This document shows positions 27,444-35,910 of a stretch of DNA of 48,793 nucleotides, in pieces. Position 1 is the stretch's first letter. Each line of letters starts with the position of its first letter. A model generated the notes under the pieces. That model searched no databases. It had not been told where the DNA came from and saw nothing but the letters and a program-made list of their open reading frames with translations. The position numbers and the translations under genes are program-made. This DNA comes from Bin80 sp964503085 (GTDB lineage: Bacteria; Bacteroidota; Rhodothermia; Rhodothermales; Bin80): assembly GCA_964503085.1 (NCBI GenBank), contig CAZCYQ010000023.1:1-48793 (forward strand). Reading direction: 5' to 3'.

Positions 27444-28544
27444 CTACAGGCGGCGCGTGAAAAGACGAACGAGCAGCGGGGCTGCAAATAGCAGCAAAAA
27501 TCCGTACGCTAATGTCCCGTACCCGCGGGACACCAGTGTGATAATGCCAAAGCGGGAGCACGCCACGGCAGCTATCAGTATGGCCGCTGTCAGTAACCCC
27601 GTATGCACACTAGACAGGCGCCGCCGACCAGTGCTGTGCAGGTGTACGTCCACCCGCTGAATTACAGCGTGCAGCATACCCGTGGACGTTTCAACGAGCG
27701 TCCACAGAATTACAATTGCGTACACCGCGGTCAGATTGCCGGGCAGCATCTCCAGCCAAGGAACCTCTGCCAATAGCACATCGCCTGTGGTGTAATGCCC
27801 CATTAGTGCCAGATAGGTCAAAACGAAGGGAACGGTGGCCATTATGCCGGTCACGATGCCAGCTAACAACGTGTGCCGGAATCGGTGCTGATCGTCCAGT
27901 ACAAACAAGGTGGCCGGCATAGCCCCAAGGTTGTAGCCGACATACAAAACCCCAACAAAAAGTAGCGCAGGCACTCCGATCTGGGGAACCTCTATCTCTC
28001 GGGCAGTCTGAAACACCTGCAGAACATTGTCCCATGTACCTGCCAATACTACCCCCGCAAATACCGCAAAAGAGACATACAGCACCACCGAACCCAGTGT
28101 CTTGAAACGCTCAATCTGGCGCCGCCCTCCCACTTCCAGAACTACGACCAAAACGATTACAACTGCAATGGACAGTGCTTCCGGCAGGCCCAGTACCGAC
28201 TCGGCAACACGAACCGAAGCGGCAATGACAACCGCAACGGTGACCAAAACCATTACCGCATAAATGACATCAAACAGGGGCCAAAGTGGGCCTACCAATG
28301 ACTGCATGAAGCTGCGGTAATCATACGTGCGGTGGCGTCGGGCAAACTCGAATGTAAGTGCCGCCATTACCGAAAACCCCAACCCCAAAGCGGCAATGCA
28401 CCATACACCGGCAGCTCCATATTGCGCCCCATACTCTACGATTTCTCGGCCGGTTGCGTACGCACCCCCGATGAGAACCGACTGAAAAACGATGCCCGGT
28501 AACAGATATGCCCGGAATGCTCTCCCGATACGAGATCCTGACAT
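27444..28544 (-). CDS. YkvI-like multi-pass membrane protein
   Basis: The protein is highly hydrophobic, with about ten membrane segments and the opening LLPGIVFQSVLIGGAYATGREIVEY, which matches the YkvI family of APC/LeuT-fold membrane proteins. Their substrates are unknown. I start at the ATG at 28544 (366 residues), four bases after the upstream dehydrogenase stop; the longer frame to 28580 overlaps that gene and adds twelve non-hydrophobic residues. It is the last gene of a leftward set with the dehydrogenase and the isomerase-like gene, so it may transport the compound those two process. Confidence 0.8.
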   Translation of the reverse strand: MSGSRIGRAFRAYLLPGIVFQSVLIGGAYATGREIVEYGAQYGAAGVWCIAALGLGFSVMAALTFEFARRHRTYDYRSFMQSLVGPLWPLFDVIYAVMVLVTVAVVIAASVRVAESVLGLPEALSIAVVIVLVVVLEVGGRRQIERFKTLGSVVLYVSFAVFAGVVLAGTWDNVLQVFQTAREIEVPQIGVPALLFVGVLYVGYNLGAMPATLFVLDDQHRFRHTLLAGIVTGIMATVPFVLTYLALMGHYTTGDVLLAEVPWLEMLPGNLTAVYAIVILWTLVETSTGMLHAVIQRVDVHLHSTGRRRLSSVHTGLLTAAILIAAVACSRFGIITLVSRGYGTLAYGFLLLFAAPLLVRLFTRRL

Positions 28545-28548
28545 AGAT

Positions 28549-29496
28549 CTAGTAGTCCAGAAGCACCTTGACCGCACCACTATCCGGCGTTGATGCTAAT
28601 GTCAGACCTTCAACGATCTGACCGAACGGCAACCGGTGCGTCACGAGTGGCCATGGATCCAACCGGCCAGTAGCAATCATATCCAGCGCCAGACGAAAAG
28701 ACCGTAGCCCCGGTTCGCGTTGCGCCAGCACACTGGTATGTACATGTACATTTTTGCGCAACAGAGCTTCAATGTCCAGCGGTAGAACGTCTGTCTTAGG
28801 TACGCCGAACAATGCAATGCGGCCGTGTTTGCGAACCAGGCGAGTACACAAATTGATTGTTTCTGCGGTTCCTACTGCTTCCACCACGAGATCCGCCATC
28901 ATCCCCTTTGTACGCGCTTGTACCACAGATGCCACCTCTTCCTTCTTTGCATGGATGACCTTAGACGCACCAACTTTCGCAGCCATCTGGAGCCTGCATT
29001 CCTGCACGTCAACACCAATGACTGTACGCGCCCCCATTTGATTCAGCAGCATGGAGAATAACAGCCCCGCCGGCCCCTGACCAACAACAACAACCGTTGC
29101 ATCCAACACATTGGGCAGTTTGCGGCAGCAATAAATCACCGTTCCCAACTGCTGTCCCAATACCGCCCTTTCGGGGCTCAAACCATTGGGAATCAGAATA
29201 ACAGACTCTGGCGAAGCAGGTAGCAGCTCCGCAAAACCGTCATACTCAGGTGCCAAGGCCAATACACGCGTACCCGGCGTCAATCCGGCACCCTCCAGTA
29301 CCACACCCACACATTCGTGTCCGGAATGCCCCGGAGAGGCAGGATATCCGCCAACCCGATCCTGCCAAAAATGAATATCACTGCCGCATATACCGCTTAC
29401 TTCAACCTGCAGCAACAGACCTCCCTCTGGACAGTCTGGATCCGGTACCTCCACTAACCGAGCTTCGGACGGACTTGTGTACTGTAGTGCACGCAT
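28549..29496 (-). CDS. Zinc-type medium-chain dehydrogenase lacking the structural-zinc lobe
   Basis: The 315-residue product is a medium-chain alcohol/polyol dehydrogenase. Catalytic zinc ligands are Cys37 in GICGSDIH and His60-Glu61 in GHSGHECVG. The nucleotide site is VVVVGQGPAGLL. The chain then jumps from PGTRVLALAPEYDGF to FAELLPAS where other members carry four cysteines binding a structural zinc, so that lobe is absent and the protein is about 30 residues shorter than sorbitol-dehydrogenase relatives. It lies between the isomerase-like gene (6 bases upstream) and the YkvI-like gene. It probably oxidises a sugar or polyol; the substrate is unknown. Confidence 0.9.
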   Translation of the reverse strand: MRALQYTSPSEARLVEVPDPDCPEGGLLLQVEVSGICGSDIHFWQDRVGGYPASPGHSGHECVGVVLEGAGLTPGTRVLALAPEYDGFAELLPASPESVILIPNGLSPERAVLGQQLGTVIYCCRKLPNVLDATVVVVGQGPAGLLFSMLLNQMGARTVIGVDVQECRLQMAAKVGASKVIHAKKEEVASVVQARTKGMMADLVVEAVGTAETINLCTRLVRKHGRIALFGVPKTDVLPLDIEALLRKNVHVHTSVLAQREPGLRSFRLALDMIATGRLDPWPLVTHRLPFGQIVEGLTLASTPDSGAVKVLLDY

Positions 29497-29502
29497 GCAG
29501 CT

Positions 29503-30429
29503 TTAGCTGAATGCACTGCGTAAGAGCTCAAGACTCTTCGGGATCGCGGTCTGCTCACTCTCCTTCCCTTCAAACTCCAGTGAAATGTACCCGGCATAGT
29601 TGTACCGGCGCATGATTTCTGCGATACGCGGATAATCCAGGTCCAGCGTGTACCAGGTCCCTCCACCATAGTAGGTCTTGGCTTGCATCAAAACGGTATG
29701 GGGCGCCAGCATTTCCAGCTTATCGTATGGATCTTCCAGGAAATTGCCCGTATCAAGTGTGACCTTCAACCAGGGCGAATCAATCGCCTCGACGATTCTG
29801 AGCACACCCTCCGGCGTACGTCCTAGCCCCCAATGGTTTTCCAGCCCAAGAAGTACACCACACTGCTCCGCCTTGGGGATCAATCGTTCAATAGAACCAA
29901 TGACCCACCCGAACGCCTCCTCATCTGTGTAACCTTCCAATGGTGGCTCAATTCCACGATTATCCATTAGCGCAGTAAAGGACTCCGACGTTCCCCACCT
30001 CCCGGTATTGAGCCGCATGGTCGGTATTCCAAGTTCGTAGCAGAGCTCAATCTGTCGAATGGTCTCATTAATATTGTGCTGTCGCACCCGGGCTTCCGGG
30101 GATACAAATCCCTGATGTGTAGAGAATCCCATCAAATCCAGACCGTTAACGAAGGCTCTGCGCTTTAGGCTCTGTAAGTATCCCGGCTCCTCAGAGGCCA
30201 TCTGCACATGAAGCAATTCTATGCCATCAAACCCCATCTCCGCGGCCTGATCAATGCAATCTTCAATAGGATAGTTCTCCTTCGGACCATTGAACCGCCA
30301 GAACGAATAGGTAGATACACCTATTGGATTCGGACGGCGTGCCCTGGGCTTGGAAACAGCCACAGGTGCAAGCGAAAGCCCCGTGGCGGCAGCTGCAGCG
30401 GTTTGTAAAAATTTACGTCTATCAGTCAT
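29503..30429 (-). CDS. Tat-exported sugar phosphate isomerase/epimerase-like TIM barrel
   Basis: The product of 308 residues (start at the ATG 30429, next to a Tat-type leader TDRRKFLQTAAAAATGLSL) is a xylose-isomerase-like TIM-barrel protein. Metal-binding acidic residues are visible in GLENHWG, TLDTGNF and SLEFEG. A longer start at 30441 adds four residues. Export by the Tat route implies that it folds in the cytoplasm and acts outside it, as for relatives in sugar-using loci of Bacteroidota and Planctomycetota. It heads the leftward dehydrogenase/YkvI set and is divergent from the 2-epimerase gene. A second such protein is at 37875-38723. Precise reaction unknown. Confidence 0.88.
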   Translation of the reverse strand: MTDRRKFLQTAAAAATGLSLAPVAVSKPRARRPNPIGVSTYSFWRFNGPKENYPIEDCIDQAAEMGFDGIELLHVQMASEEPGYLQSLKRRAFVNGLDLMGFSTHQGFVSPEARVRQHNINETIRQIELCYELGIPTMRLNTGRWGTSESFTALMDNRGIEPPLEGYTDEEAFGWVIGSIERLIPKAEQCGVLLGLENHWGLGRTPEGVLRIVEAIDSPWLKVTLDTGNFLEDPYDKLEMLAPHTVLMQAKTYYGGGTWYTLDLDYPRIAEIMRRYNYAGYISLEFEGKESEQTAIPKSLELLRSAFS

Positions 30430-30529
30430 GGTTGACCCCAATAAATATCGATTGAACGGATGAATGGTCTAAATTAGGAAAATACTAGTCCAATTAGGCA
30501 TCCTAAAGTGATGGCTTCCCATCTTTATT
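30430..30529. promoter_or_regulatory. Divergent promoter region with repeated AATTAGG and an inverted repeat
   Basis: Between the isomerase-like and 2-epimerase genes, AATTAGG occurs at 30472-30478 and again at 30492-30498, exactly 20 bases apart, about two helical turns. The second copy overlaps the perfect inverted repeat TTAGG-CAT-CCTAA (30494-30506). This layout fits a dimeric repressor or activator controlling both sugar gene sets, but no regulator gene is seen in the window. Confidence 0.4.
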
Positions 30530-31696
30530 ATGACTGAGTACGAACGCGTACAATTGCAGGCCCGATACGAGCACGAGCTATTTGAACGTGTTCTTCCGTT
30601 CTGGGAAATGCACTCCCCGGATCCGACCCACGGAGGCTACTTTAACAATTTAGACCGTGACGGTACGGTATATGACACTACCAAACATATCTGGCTGGTG
30701 GCACGGCAGGTCTGGATGTTCAGCAAGTTGTATCGACTCGTTGAACAACGCAAGTCCTGGCGCTCTTTGGCCACAAGCGGCATGGATTTTCTCAGAAATC
30801 ATGCCCTGCGCCCAGACGGACGCGTGTATTTCGCGCTTGCATGTGATGGCCGACCCATTTACCAACAGCGCAAAATATTTACAGAGTGCTTTTATGCACT
30901 GGCACTGTCCGAGCATGGCCGCGCAATGGATCATCCTGCACAGGTAGAAGAGGCCAGACTCATGGTCGAACGTATCTGGACCTGGGCTTATGACTGGTCG
31001 AAGGTTGGACGTCCTACCTTGGCAGGATCAGCACCTTCCCAAATGCTTGCTGTGCCAATGATGCTGCTGAACCTCCTTGAGGAGATCATGATTGATGCCG
31101 ACTGCTCATCCGAAATAAATGATTGTTTTAAGCGTATTCAGTTGCATGTCCACGGCAACCGTGTCTTCGAATCGGTAGCCCCTGATGGCGGCCGTCTGGA
31201 CGGACCCAATGGACGCCTGATGAACCCCGGACATGCGATTGAGGCCGGCTGGTTCCTGCAGCAGACAGCCCTGAGAGCCGGACACCCCGATATGATTGAA
31301 CTGTCTCGAAACATGATTCGGAATGCCCAGGATTTCGGATGGGACGAGGAGCATGGCGGACTCTACTACTTTATAGATGCAGAGGGATTCAGTCCCGTCC
31401 AGTTGGAGTGGTCCATGAAGCTTTGGTGGCCCCATTGCGAAGCTCTTTACGCACACCTGCTCAATTATGCACTTACATCAGCTCCTGAAGATCTTGCCGC
31501 CTTTCGAAAAGTGGATGCGTACACTTTCCGCCATTTTGTAGATCCAGAGCATGGCGAATGGTATGGCTACTGCGACCGGGAGGGGCGCGTAACTCATCGT
31601 TTCAAAGGCGGCCCTTACAAAGGCTGCTTCCATGTTCCACGAGCCTTATGGCTCTGTTGGCAACTCCTTCGCAACTGGCCCTCCCGCAAAAGTTAA
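30530..31696 (+). CDS. N-acylglucosamine/cellobiose 2-epimerase family protein
   Basis: The 388-residue protein is an (alpha/alpha)6-barrel epimerase of the AGE family, which interconverts C2 stereochemistry of a free sugar end. Family blocks are THGGYFNNLDRDG, HIWLVARQVWMFSKLY, NPGHAIEAGWFL and KLWWPHCEALYAHL; the histidines in the latter two are the usual catalytic candidates. The family also includes cellobiose and mannose 2-epimerases, so the substrate cannot be fixed. It is followed after 47 bases by the symporter gene, suggesting isomerisation of an imported sugar in the cytoplasm. Confidence 0.93.
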   Translation: MTEYERVQLQARYEHELFERVLPFWEMHSPDPTHGGYFNNLDRDGTVYDTTKHIWLVARQVWMFSKLYRLVEQRKSWRSLATSGMDFLRNHALRPDGRVYFALACDGRPIYQQRKIFTECFYALALSEHGRAMDHPAQVEEARLMVERIWTWAYDWSKVGRPTLAGSAPSQMLAVPMMLLNLLEEIMIDADCSSEINDCFKRIQLHVHGNRVFESVAPDGGRLDGPNGRLMNPGHAIEAGWFLQQTALRAGHPDMIELSRNMIRNAQDFGWDEEHGGLYYFIDAEGFSPVQLEWSMKLWWPHCEALYAHLLNYALTSAPEDLAAFRKVDAYTFRHFVDPEHGEWYGYCDREGRVTHRFKGGPYKGCFHVPRALWLCWQLLRNWPSRKS

Positions 31697-31743
31697 CGTT
31701 CCAAGCCCTATAATAAGGCGCAACTTGAGTCAAATAATTCTCC

Positions 31744-33381
31744 ATGGCGACATTTACGTTCCTGGACTGGTTTTGGGTTGGCCTCTTTCTCCTGCTGATG
31801 CTCGGGAGCGGCATCCTGTTCTACCGACTGGGCAAACGTTCGGAATCTGATTTTTTTCTGGCCGGGCGAGGATTGCCTTGGTGGCTGCCCGCTAGTAGCG
31901 TATATGCCACGCACACGGCTACCGATACCCCCATGTGGATCACGGGTGTGATCTACAAAAACGGGATGGCCGGCATCTGGTATACCTTCTTCTGCGGCTG
32001 GGCAGCCATCAGCGCTTTTGTATCTACGCGGATATTCCGACGCTCATTAGCCTATACACAGGCCGAATGGAATGTCGTGCGCTTCACCGGCCTCGGCAGC
32101 GAGTTGCTACGCGGCTGGATGGCTGGATGGCAGTTCTTTATGAATATGTTTGTGCTGGGCTGGGTTGGTATTGCCATGGGACGTGTATGTGAGTACCTGT
32201 TTGCGTGGCCAACGTGGATCGGACTGATAGTTTTTTCCCTAGTGTGTGCCATCTATGTACTGGCAGCCGGATACTGGGGGGTCGTAATGGCCGATTTCCA
32301 ACAGGGCGTGATCGCTTTTCTGGTCATTATTATCGTCTCAGTATGGGGTATCCATATCGCTGGCGGACCAACGGGAATCCTGGATAAACTGGCTGTGCTC
32401 GGAGAACTTGACCGCATTAACCCGTTTGCTTTTACAGGTTGGTGGTCTGGAGAATTCCCGATCGCCTGGTTCATCACCATGATGATGATCGCCTTTTTAG
32501 GCGGCTTCGGGATGGGGACGACCATAGACTGGTATGTGGAGGCCCAACGCATCCAATCCGCAAAAACTGTGCGTGATGCCAGCTACAGCATCTGGTGGGG
32601 GACCATTATTGGCCTCGTCCGCAACTCTGTCTGGGCCGTCGCCATTCTGGCATTCTTCGTCCTCTTCCCGGCCATCACGGACCAGAGTGAGTACGAAATG
32701 GGCTGGTTCCGGCTCGGATTCGACTATCTGCCTGCGGGTATGCTGGGCTTCTTCTTTGCAGCCATCCTTGCAATTCACCTGTCAACGATTTCGTCTCACC
32801 TCAACCTCGGCGCTCTGTACGCTACGCGTGACCTTTACCAGCACTACGTTAATCCCAAGGCAAGCGAATGGCGGCTGGTACAAGTGGGCCGGATATCCAC
32901 TGGAATATTGCTTCTGGGGTCCTTCTTCTACGGCCTCATTATGGAAGACATCACCTCGTGGCTCATCTTTGCACTCTGGATCATGGCTGCGGGTATCTGG
33001 CTACCCAATATCCTGCAGGTTGTGTGGTGGCGCTTCAACGCCTGGGGATACCTGTCCTCCTGGATTGCCAATCTGGGATTCAGCTGGCTCGTTGTGTGGA
33101 TACTACCGGAGCTGAACCTGATTCCCCATCTGTTGGATTATCAACAGTTCTGGATACTCATGATCCTGGGCGCGATGGTGTACTTCCCGGTCACACTACT
33201 CACAAAGTCTGAACCCATGGATCACCTTGTTCATTACTACGTAATGTCACGTCCTATCGGTTGGTGGGGACCTGTTCGGCGCGAAGCAGAACGACGTGGT
33301 CTAATCATGTCTAATGGTGAGGCGGTCCCTGGTGCAGACCAGGCCAGTCGTCCAGCAGACACTTACCCAAAAACGCCATGA
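31744..33381 (+). CDS. Sodium:solute symporter (SSS family), probably sugar uptake
   Basis: The 545-residue protein has about 13 membrane segments and SSS-family features: SDFFLAGRGLPWWLPASSVYATHTATDTPMW is spread over the first two helices, and LSTISSHLNLGALYATRDLY lies in the sodium-site helix region. SSS transporters use the sodium gradient to bring in sugars, amino acids and vitamins. Position between a 2-epimerase and DUF1080 genes points to a sugar. Its stop overlaps the start of the first of three small membrane-protein genes (ATGA at 33378-33381), implying a transporter with accessory subunits. Confidence 0.94.
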   Translation: MATFTFLDWFWVGLFLLLMLGSGILFYRLGKRSESDFFLAGRGLPWWLPASSVYATHTATDTPMWITGVIYKNGMAGIWYTFFCGWAAISAFVSTRIFRRSLAYTQAEWNVVRFTGLGSELLRGWMAGWQFFMNMFVLGWVGIAMGRVCEYLFAWPTWIGLIVFSLVCAIYVLAAGYWGVVMADFQQGVIAFLVIIIVSVWGIHIAGGPTGILDKLAVLGELDRINPFAFTGWWSGEFPIAWFITMMMIAFLGGFGMGTTIDWYVEAQRIQSAKTVRDASYSIWWGTIIGLVRNSVWAVAILAFFVLFPAITDQSEYEMGWFRLGFDYLPAGMLGFFFAAILAIHLSTISSHLNLGALYATRDLYQHYVNPKASEWRLVQVGRISTGILLLGSFFYGLIMEDITSWLIFALWIMAAGIWLPNILQVVWWRFNAWGYLSSWIANLGFSWLVVWILPELNLIPHLLDYQQFWILMILGAMVYFPVTLLTKSEPMDHLVHYYVMSRPIGWWGPVRREAERRGLIMSNGEAVPGADQASRPADTYPKTP

Positions 33382-33680
33382 TTCGTCGAAACTGGTCGGC
33401 TAACGAAGCCGACGAATGGACAAAAGAAGACTGGATCGCCATCGTCCTGTCCCCCGCATGCTATGTGCTCGTTACCCTCGGTGCCGCACTGTCAATACTG
33501 CTACAGGTATCTGGGTACATCATGTTGGCTATCGGTATCGTGCTGACCGTTCTGTTACACCTTGTGATCGATCCGAAGCTCAAGGCCATCTCCAACGAGT
33601 ATGAAACCAAACAACAGGACTACCTGCAGGAGTTGGAAGCCAAGGTTCGCTGGCAAGCACCAAACGAGAATACATCATGA
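33378..33680 (+). CDS. Small two-helix membrane protein behind the symporter
   Basis: The 100-residue product has two likely membrane helices (about 22-42 and 46-66) and a charged C-terminal tail with coiled-coil character (SNEYETKQQDYLQELEAKV). The start overlaps the symporter stop and its own stop overlaps the next start, so translation is coupled in a chain. No known domain is recognised. A structural or regulatory subunit of the symporter is the simplest idea. Confidence 0.8.
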   Translation: MIRRNWSANEADEWTKEDWIAIVLSPACYVLVTLGAALSILLQVSGYIMLAIGIVLTVLLHLVIDPKLKAISNEYETKQQDYLQELEAKVRWQAPNENTS

Positions 33681-33790
33681 ATCAGGCATTAGCAACAGTC
33701 ATTGGCATGACGATCGCGTACGCAGCCTCCTTTCTTGGACTGATACTGGCGTACCGCGCCTGGCGCAAACACCATCCGCGTGAGGACTAA
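33677..33790 (+). CDS. 37-residue single-helix membrane protein
   Basis: This short frame starts with ATG overlapping the previous stop (ATGA at 33677-33680) and ends in TAATG shared with the next gene. The product is one hydrophobic helix (about residues 5-25) followed by a very basic tail (AYRAWRKHHPRED), so the C terminus should stay in the cytoplasm. Chained overlaps on both sides support its being a gene rather than chance. Function unknown. Confidence 0.65.
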   Translation: MNQALATVIGMTIAYAASFLGLILAYRAWRKHHPRED

Positions 33791-33912
33791 TGGGAGTTTT
33801 GCAACAGGCTGATTTCAGTTTTCTTTGGGGCATCGGGGTTCCGGCGTTCATCTTTCTTATTGCCTTTGCGGTTACCTGGTTCCTCTACCGTCACTTTGCA
33901 TCGAAAAAATAG
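33790..33912 (+). CDS. 40-residue single-helix membrane protein
   Basis: The start shares its first base with the preceding stop (TAATG at 33788-33792). The product has a polar N terminus, one membrane helix (about residues 12-33, GVPAFIFLIAFAVTWFLY) and the basic ending RHFASKK. It resembles in layout the tiny accessory proteins described next to some sodium symporters. It is the last gene of the chain; 173 bases without a gene follow before the DUF1080 gene. Confidence 0.65.
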   Translation: MGVLQQADFSFLWGIGVPAFIFLIAFAVTWFLYRHFASKK

Positions 33913-34085
33913 CGCCAAAACAGAGTCCTTCACCTTTCATTATCTGAGCCCTGTAGTTCGTCGGGATATGGCCAAAAGACGGCGAACGCTCTCGTGTACC
34001 GATTTTGGGGTAAAGTGACACCGCCAGTTTATCTGACAGAAGACTTGCTTGGGAATTTTCACAAAAACTATCCACACCCTCTTTA

Positions 34086-35903
34086 ATGCGCACCTCCCTC
34101 ATCCTCGCCACGCTGTTTATGGTCAGCTTTGCTGCAAATGCACAGCCACGCCTACCGCTGCAGCCTATGTCGCTGGAGTCACTGGCCGCTTTTGATAAAC
34201 CGGGAGAAAACTGGAAACTGGCTGGGACCGTACAGGCTGATCGACATATCCGGCATGATCTAGTCATTTCACCAGGAACGGGTATCCTAGTTAATCAACC
34301 TTCAGAAGGAGCACGCACCAATCTTTATACCAACTGGTCACACGGAGATATAGAGCTTGAGCTTGAGTTTATGATGCCCCGGGGATCCAATTCCGGCATC
34401 TACCTTCAGGGCCGTTATGAGGTTCAACTGTTAGACAGTTGGAAGCACCCTCAAGTAACCTTTGGGGATGTTGGCGGAATCTACCAGCGCTGGGATGAAT
34501 CCAGACAGCAAGGATTTGAGGGGCGTCCTCCACGCCTGAATGCCAGTCGTGCACCAGGCCTTTGGCAAAAACTGCATATTCTGTTTGAAGCACCTGAATA
34601 CGATGCGAACGGTCGCAAAACGCGGAATGCCCGTTTCGCTCAGGTTAAACTCAATGGCAGCGTTATTCAGGAGAACGTAACTGTTTCGGGTCCCACGCGT
34701 GCTGCCGGCTTTGAAGATGAAGCTCCAACTGGCCCACTCATGATCCAGGGAGATCATGGACCTGTCGCGTTTCGGAATTTCAGCTACCGCACTTTCGGGA
34801 GTGATGCGGTGACTGTCGCCAACGTAACCTACCATGAATATCATGACGAACCGTTGGAAGAAGTGACGTGGAACGGCTCGGGAACACCAACACTTACGGG
34901 GACTGCAAATGCACTTCAGGAGCACACCGTTACGTCCACGAGCCCCGTTGCTGTTCGCTATGAGGGTGAGCTCCGCATCCCCCGAAGTGGCACATACAGA
35001 TTTGGAGCCGCACTAGGCTGGATTACCGGAGATCCTCACTGGAGCGGTCGGCCGATTGGGGGGGCACTGCTGCAAATATCGGGGCAAAACATCCTTAAAC
35101 ACGCGCATAATCAGACTACCGTGTATGCAGATACACAACTGGACCAAGGGGTTCATCCTTTTGTTTTCAGCTACCATAAAGCCGTCGGTTGGGGACCTCC
35201 ATCGGTCACACTGAGCATAGAGGGACCAACCATACCAGTGCAGACCCTGCTCCATCCCACCCAAAGGCCTGCGCCTGTGGCGCGCATTCCGGTAACAGCC
35301 GGCAATGCTCCCTTGATTCTGCGCGGATTTGTAGTTCACCAAGGAGCTAAACGAACCCATGCAGTCAGCGTCGGCAACCCCGGTAATCTGCACTACAGCC
35401 TTGATCTGGCCGACGGTGCACTGCTGTACGCATGGCGTGGACCTTTTCTGGATGCCGCATCAATGTGGCATAACCGAGGGCACGACCAGACCGTTACCCC
35501 TCTCGGGAGTACGTTAATCTTCTCGGGAGCGTCAGGGTACAGCATAAGCACAAATGAGGTACCCCAATTCATGGGCTATCGACTGAATCCTCATCCCATA
35601 TTCACCTATTCAATTGGAGGAGCGGATCTGGAAGATCACATTCATCCCCACAGTGACGGGACTGGGTTGTCACGCACGATCACCCTAAGTGGCACCACAG
35701 ACGCATCCGTTTGGGTACGTGCAGCCGTAAGTGACCAGATTTACGCACTCGGTGATGATCGTTATGCCATTGATGGATTCACTTGGTATATCGAGGAGGC
35801 AGCAGACGCAGTGATCCAGCCAACCGAAAATAGTCAGACGCTTATGATCCCCCTGAATCAGGATGCTGATCAAGCAACGGCTAAATATCTCATAGTTTGG
35901 TAA
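34086..35903 (+). CDS. Secreted DUF1080 (3-keto-disaccharide-hydrolase-like) protein with C-terminal extension
   Basis: The 605-residue protein has a signal peptide (ending AANAQ). Its first 240 residues form a DUF1080 domain: WKLAGTVQADRHI, NLYTNWSHGDIELELEFMMP, SGIYLQGRYEVQLLDSW and MIQGDHGPVAFRNFSYR. DUF1080 includes hydrolases that cleave 3-keto-glycosides in gut Bacteroides. The rest (about 250-605) is a beta-rich part with a PA14-like look (GELRIPRSGTYRFGAAL), perhaps for carbohydrate binding. It is followed seven bases later by a propeller-copper fusion gene. Activity is inferred from family, not from catalytic residues I can name. Confidence 0.85.
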   Translation: MRTSLILATLFMVSFAANAQPRLPLQPMSLESLAAFDKPGENWKLAGTVQADRHIRHDLVISPGTGILVNQPSEGARTNLYTNWSHGDIELELEFMMPRGSNSGIYLQGRYEVQLLDSWKHPQVTFGDVGGIYQRWDESRQQGFEGRPPRLNASRAPGLWQKLHILFEAPEYDANGRKTRNARFAQVKLNGSVIQENVTVSGPTRAAGFEDEAPTGPLMIQGDHGPVAFRNFSYRTFGSDAVTVANVTYHEYHDEPLEEVTWNGSGTPTLTGTANALQEHTVTSTSPVAVRYEGELRIPRSGTYRFGAALGWITGDPHWSGRPIGGALLQISGQNILKHAHNQTTVYADTQLDQGVHPFVFSYHKAVGWGPPSVTLSIEGPTIPVQTLLHPTQRPAPVARIPVTAGNAPLILRGFVVHQGAKRTHAVSVGNPGNLHYSLDLADGALLYAWRGPFLDAASMWHNRGHDQTVTPLGSTLIFSGASGYSISTNEVPQFMGYRLNPHPIFTYSIGGADLEDHIHPHSDGTGLSRTITLSGTTDASVWVRAAVSDQIYALGDDRYAIDGFTWYIEEAADAVIQPTENSQTLMIPLNQDADQATAKYLIVW

Positions 35904-35910
35904 TCTACCT

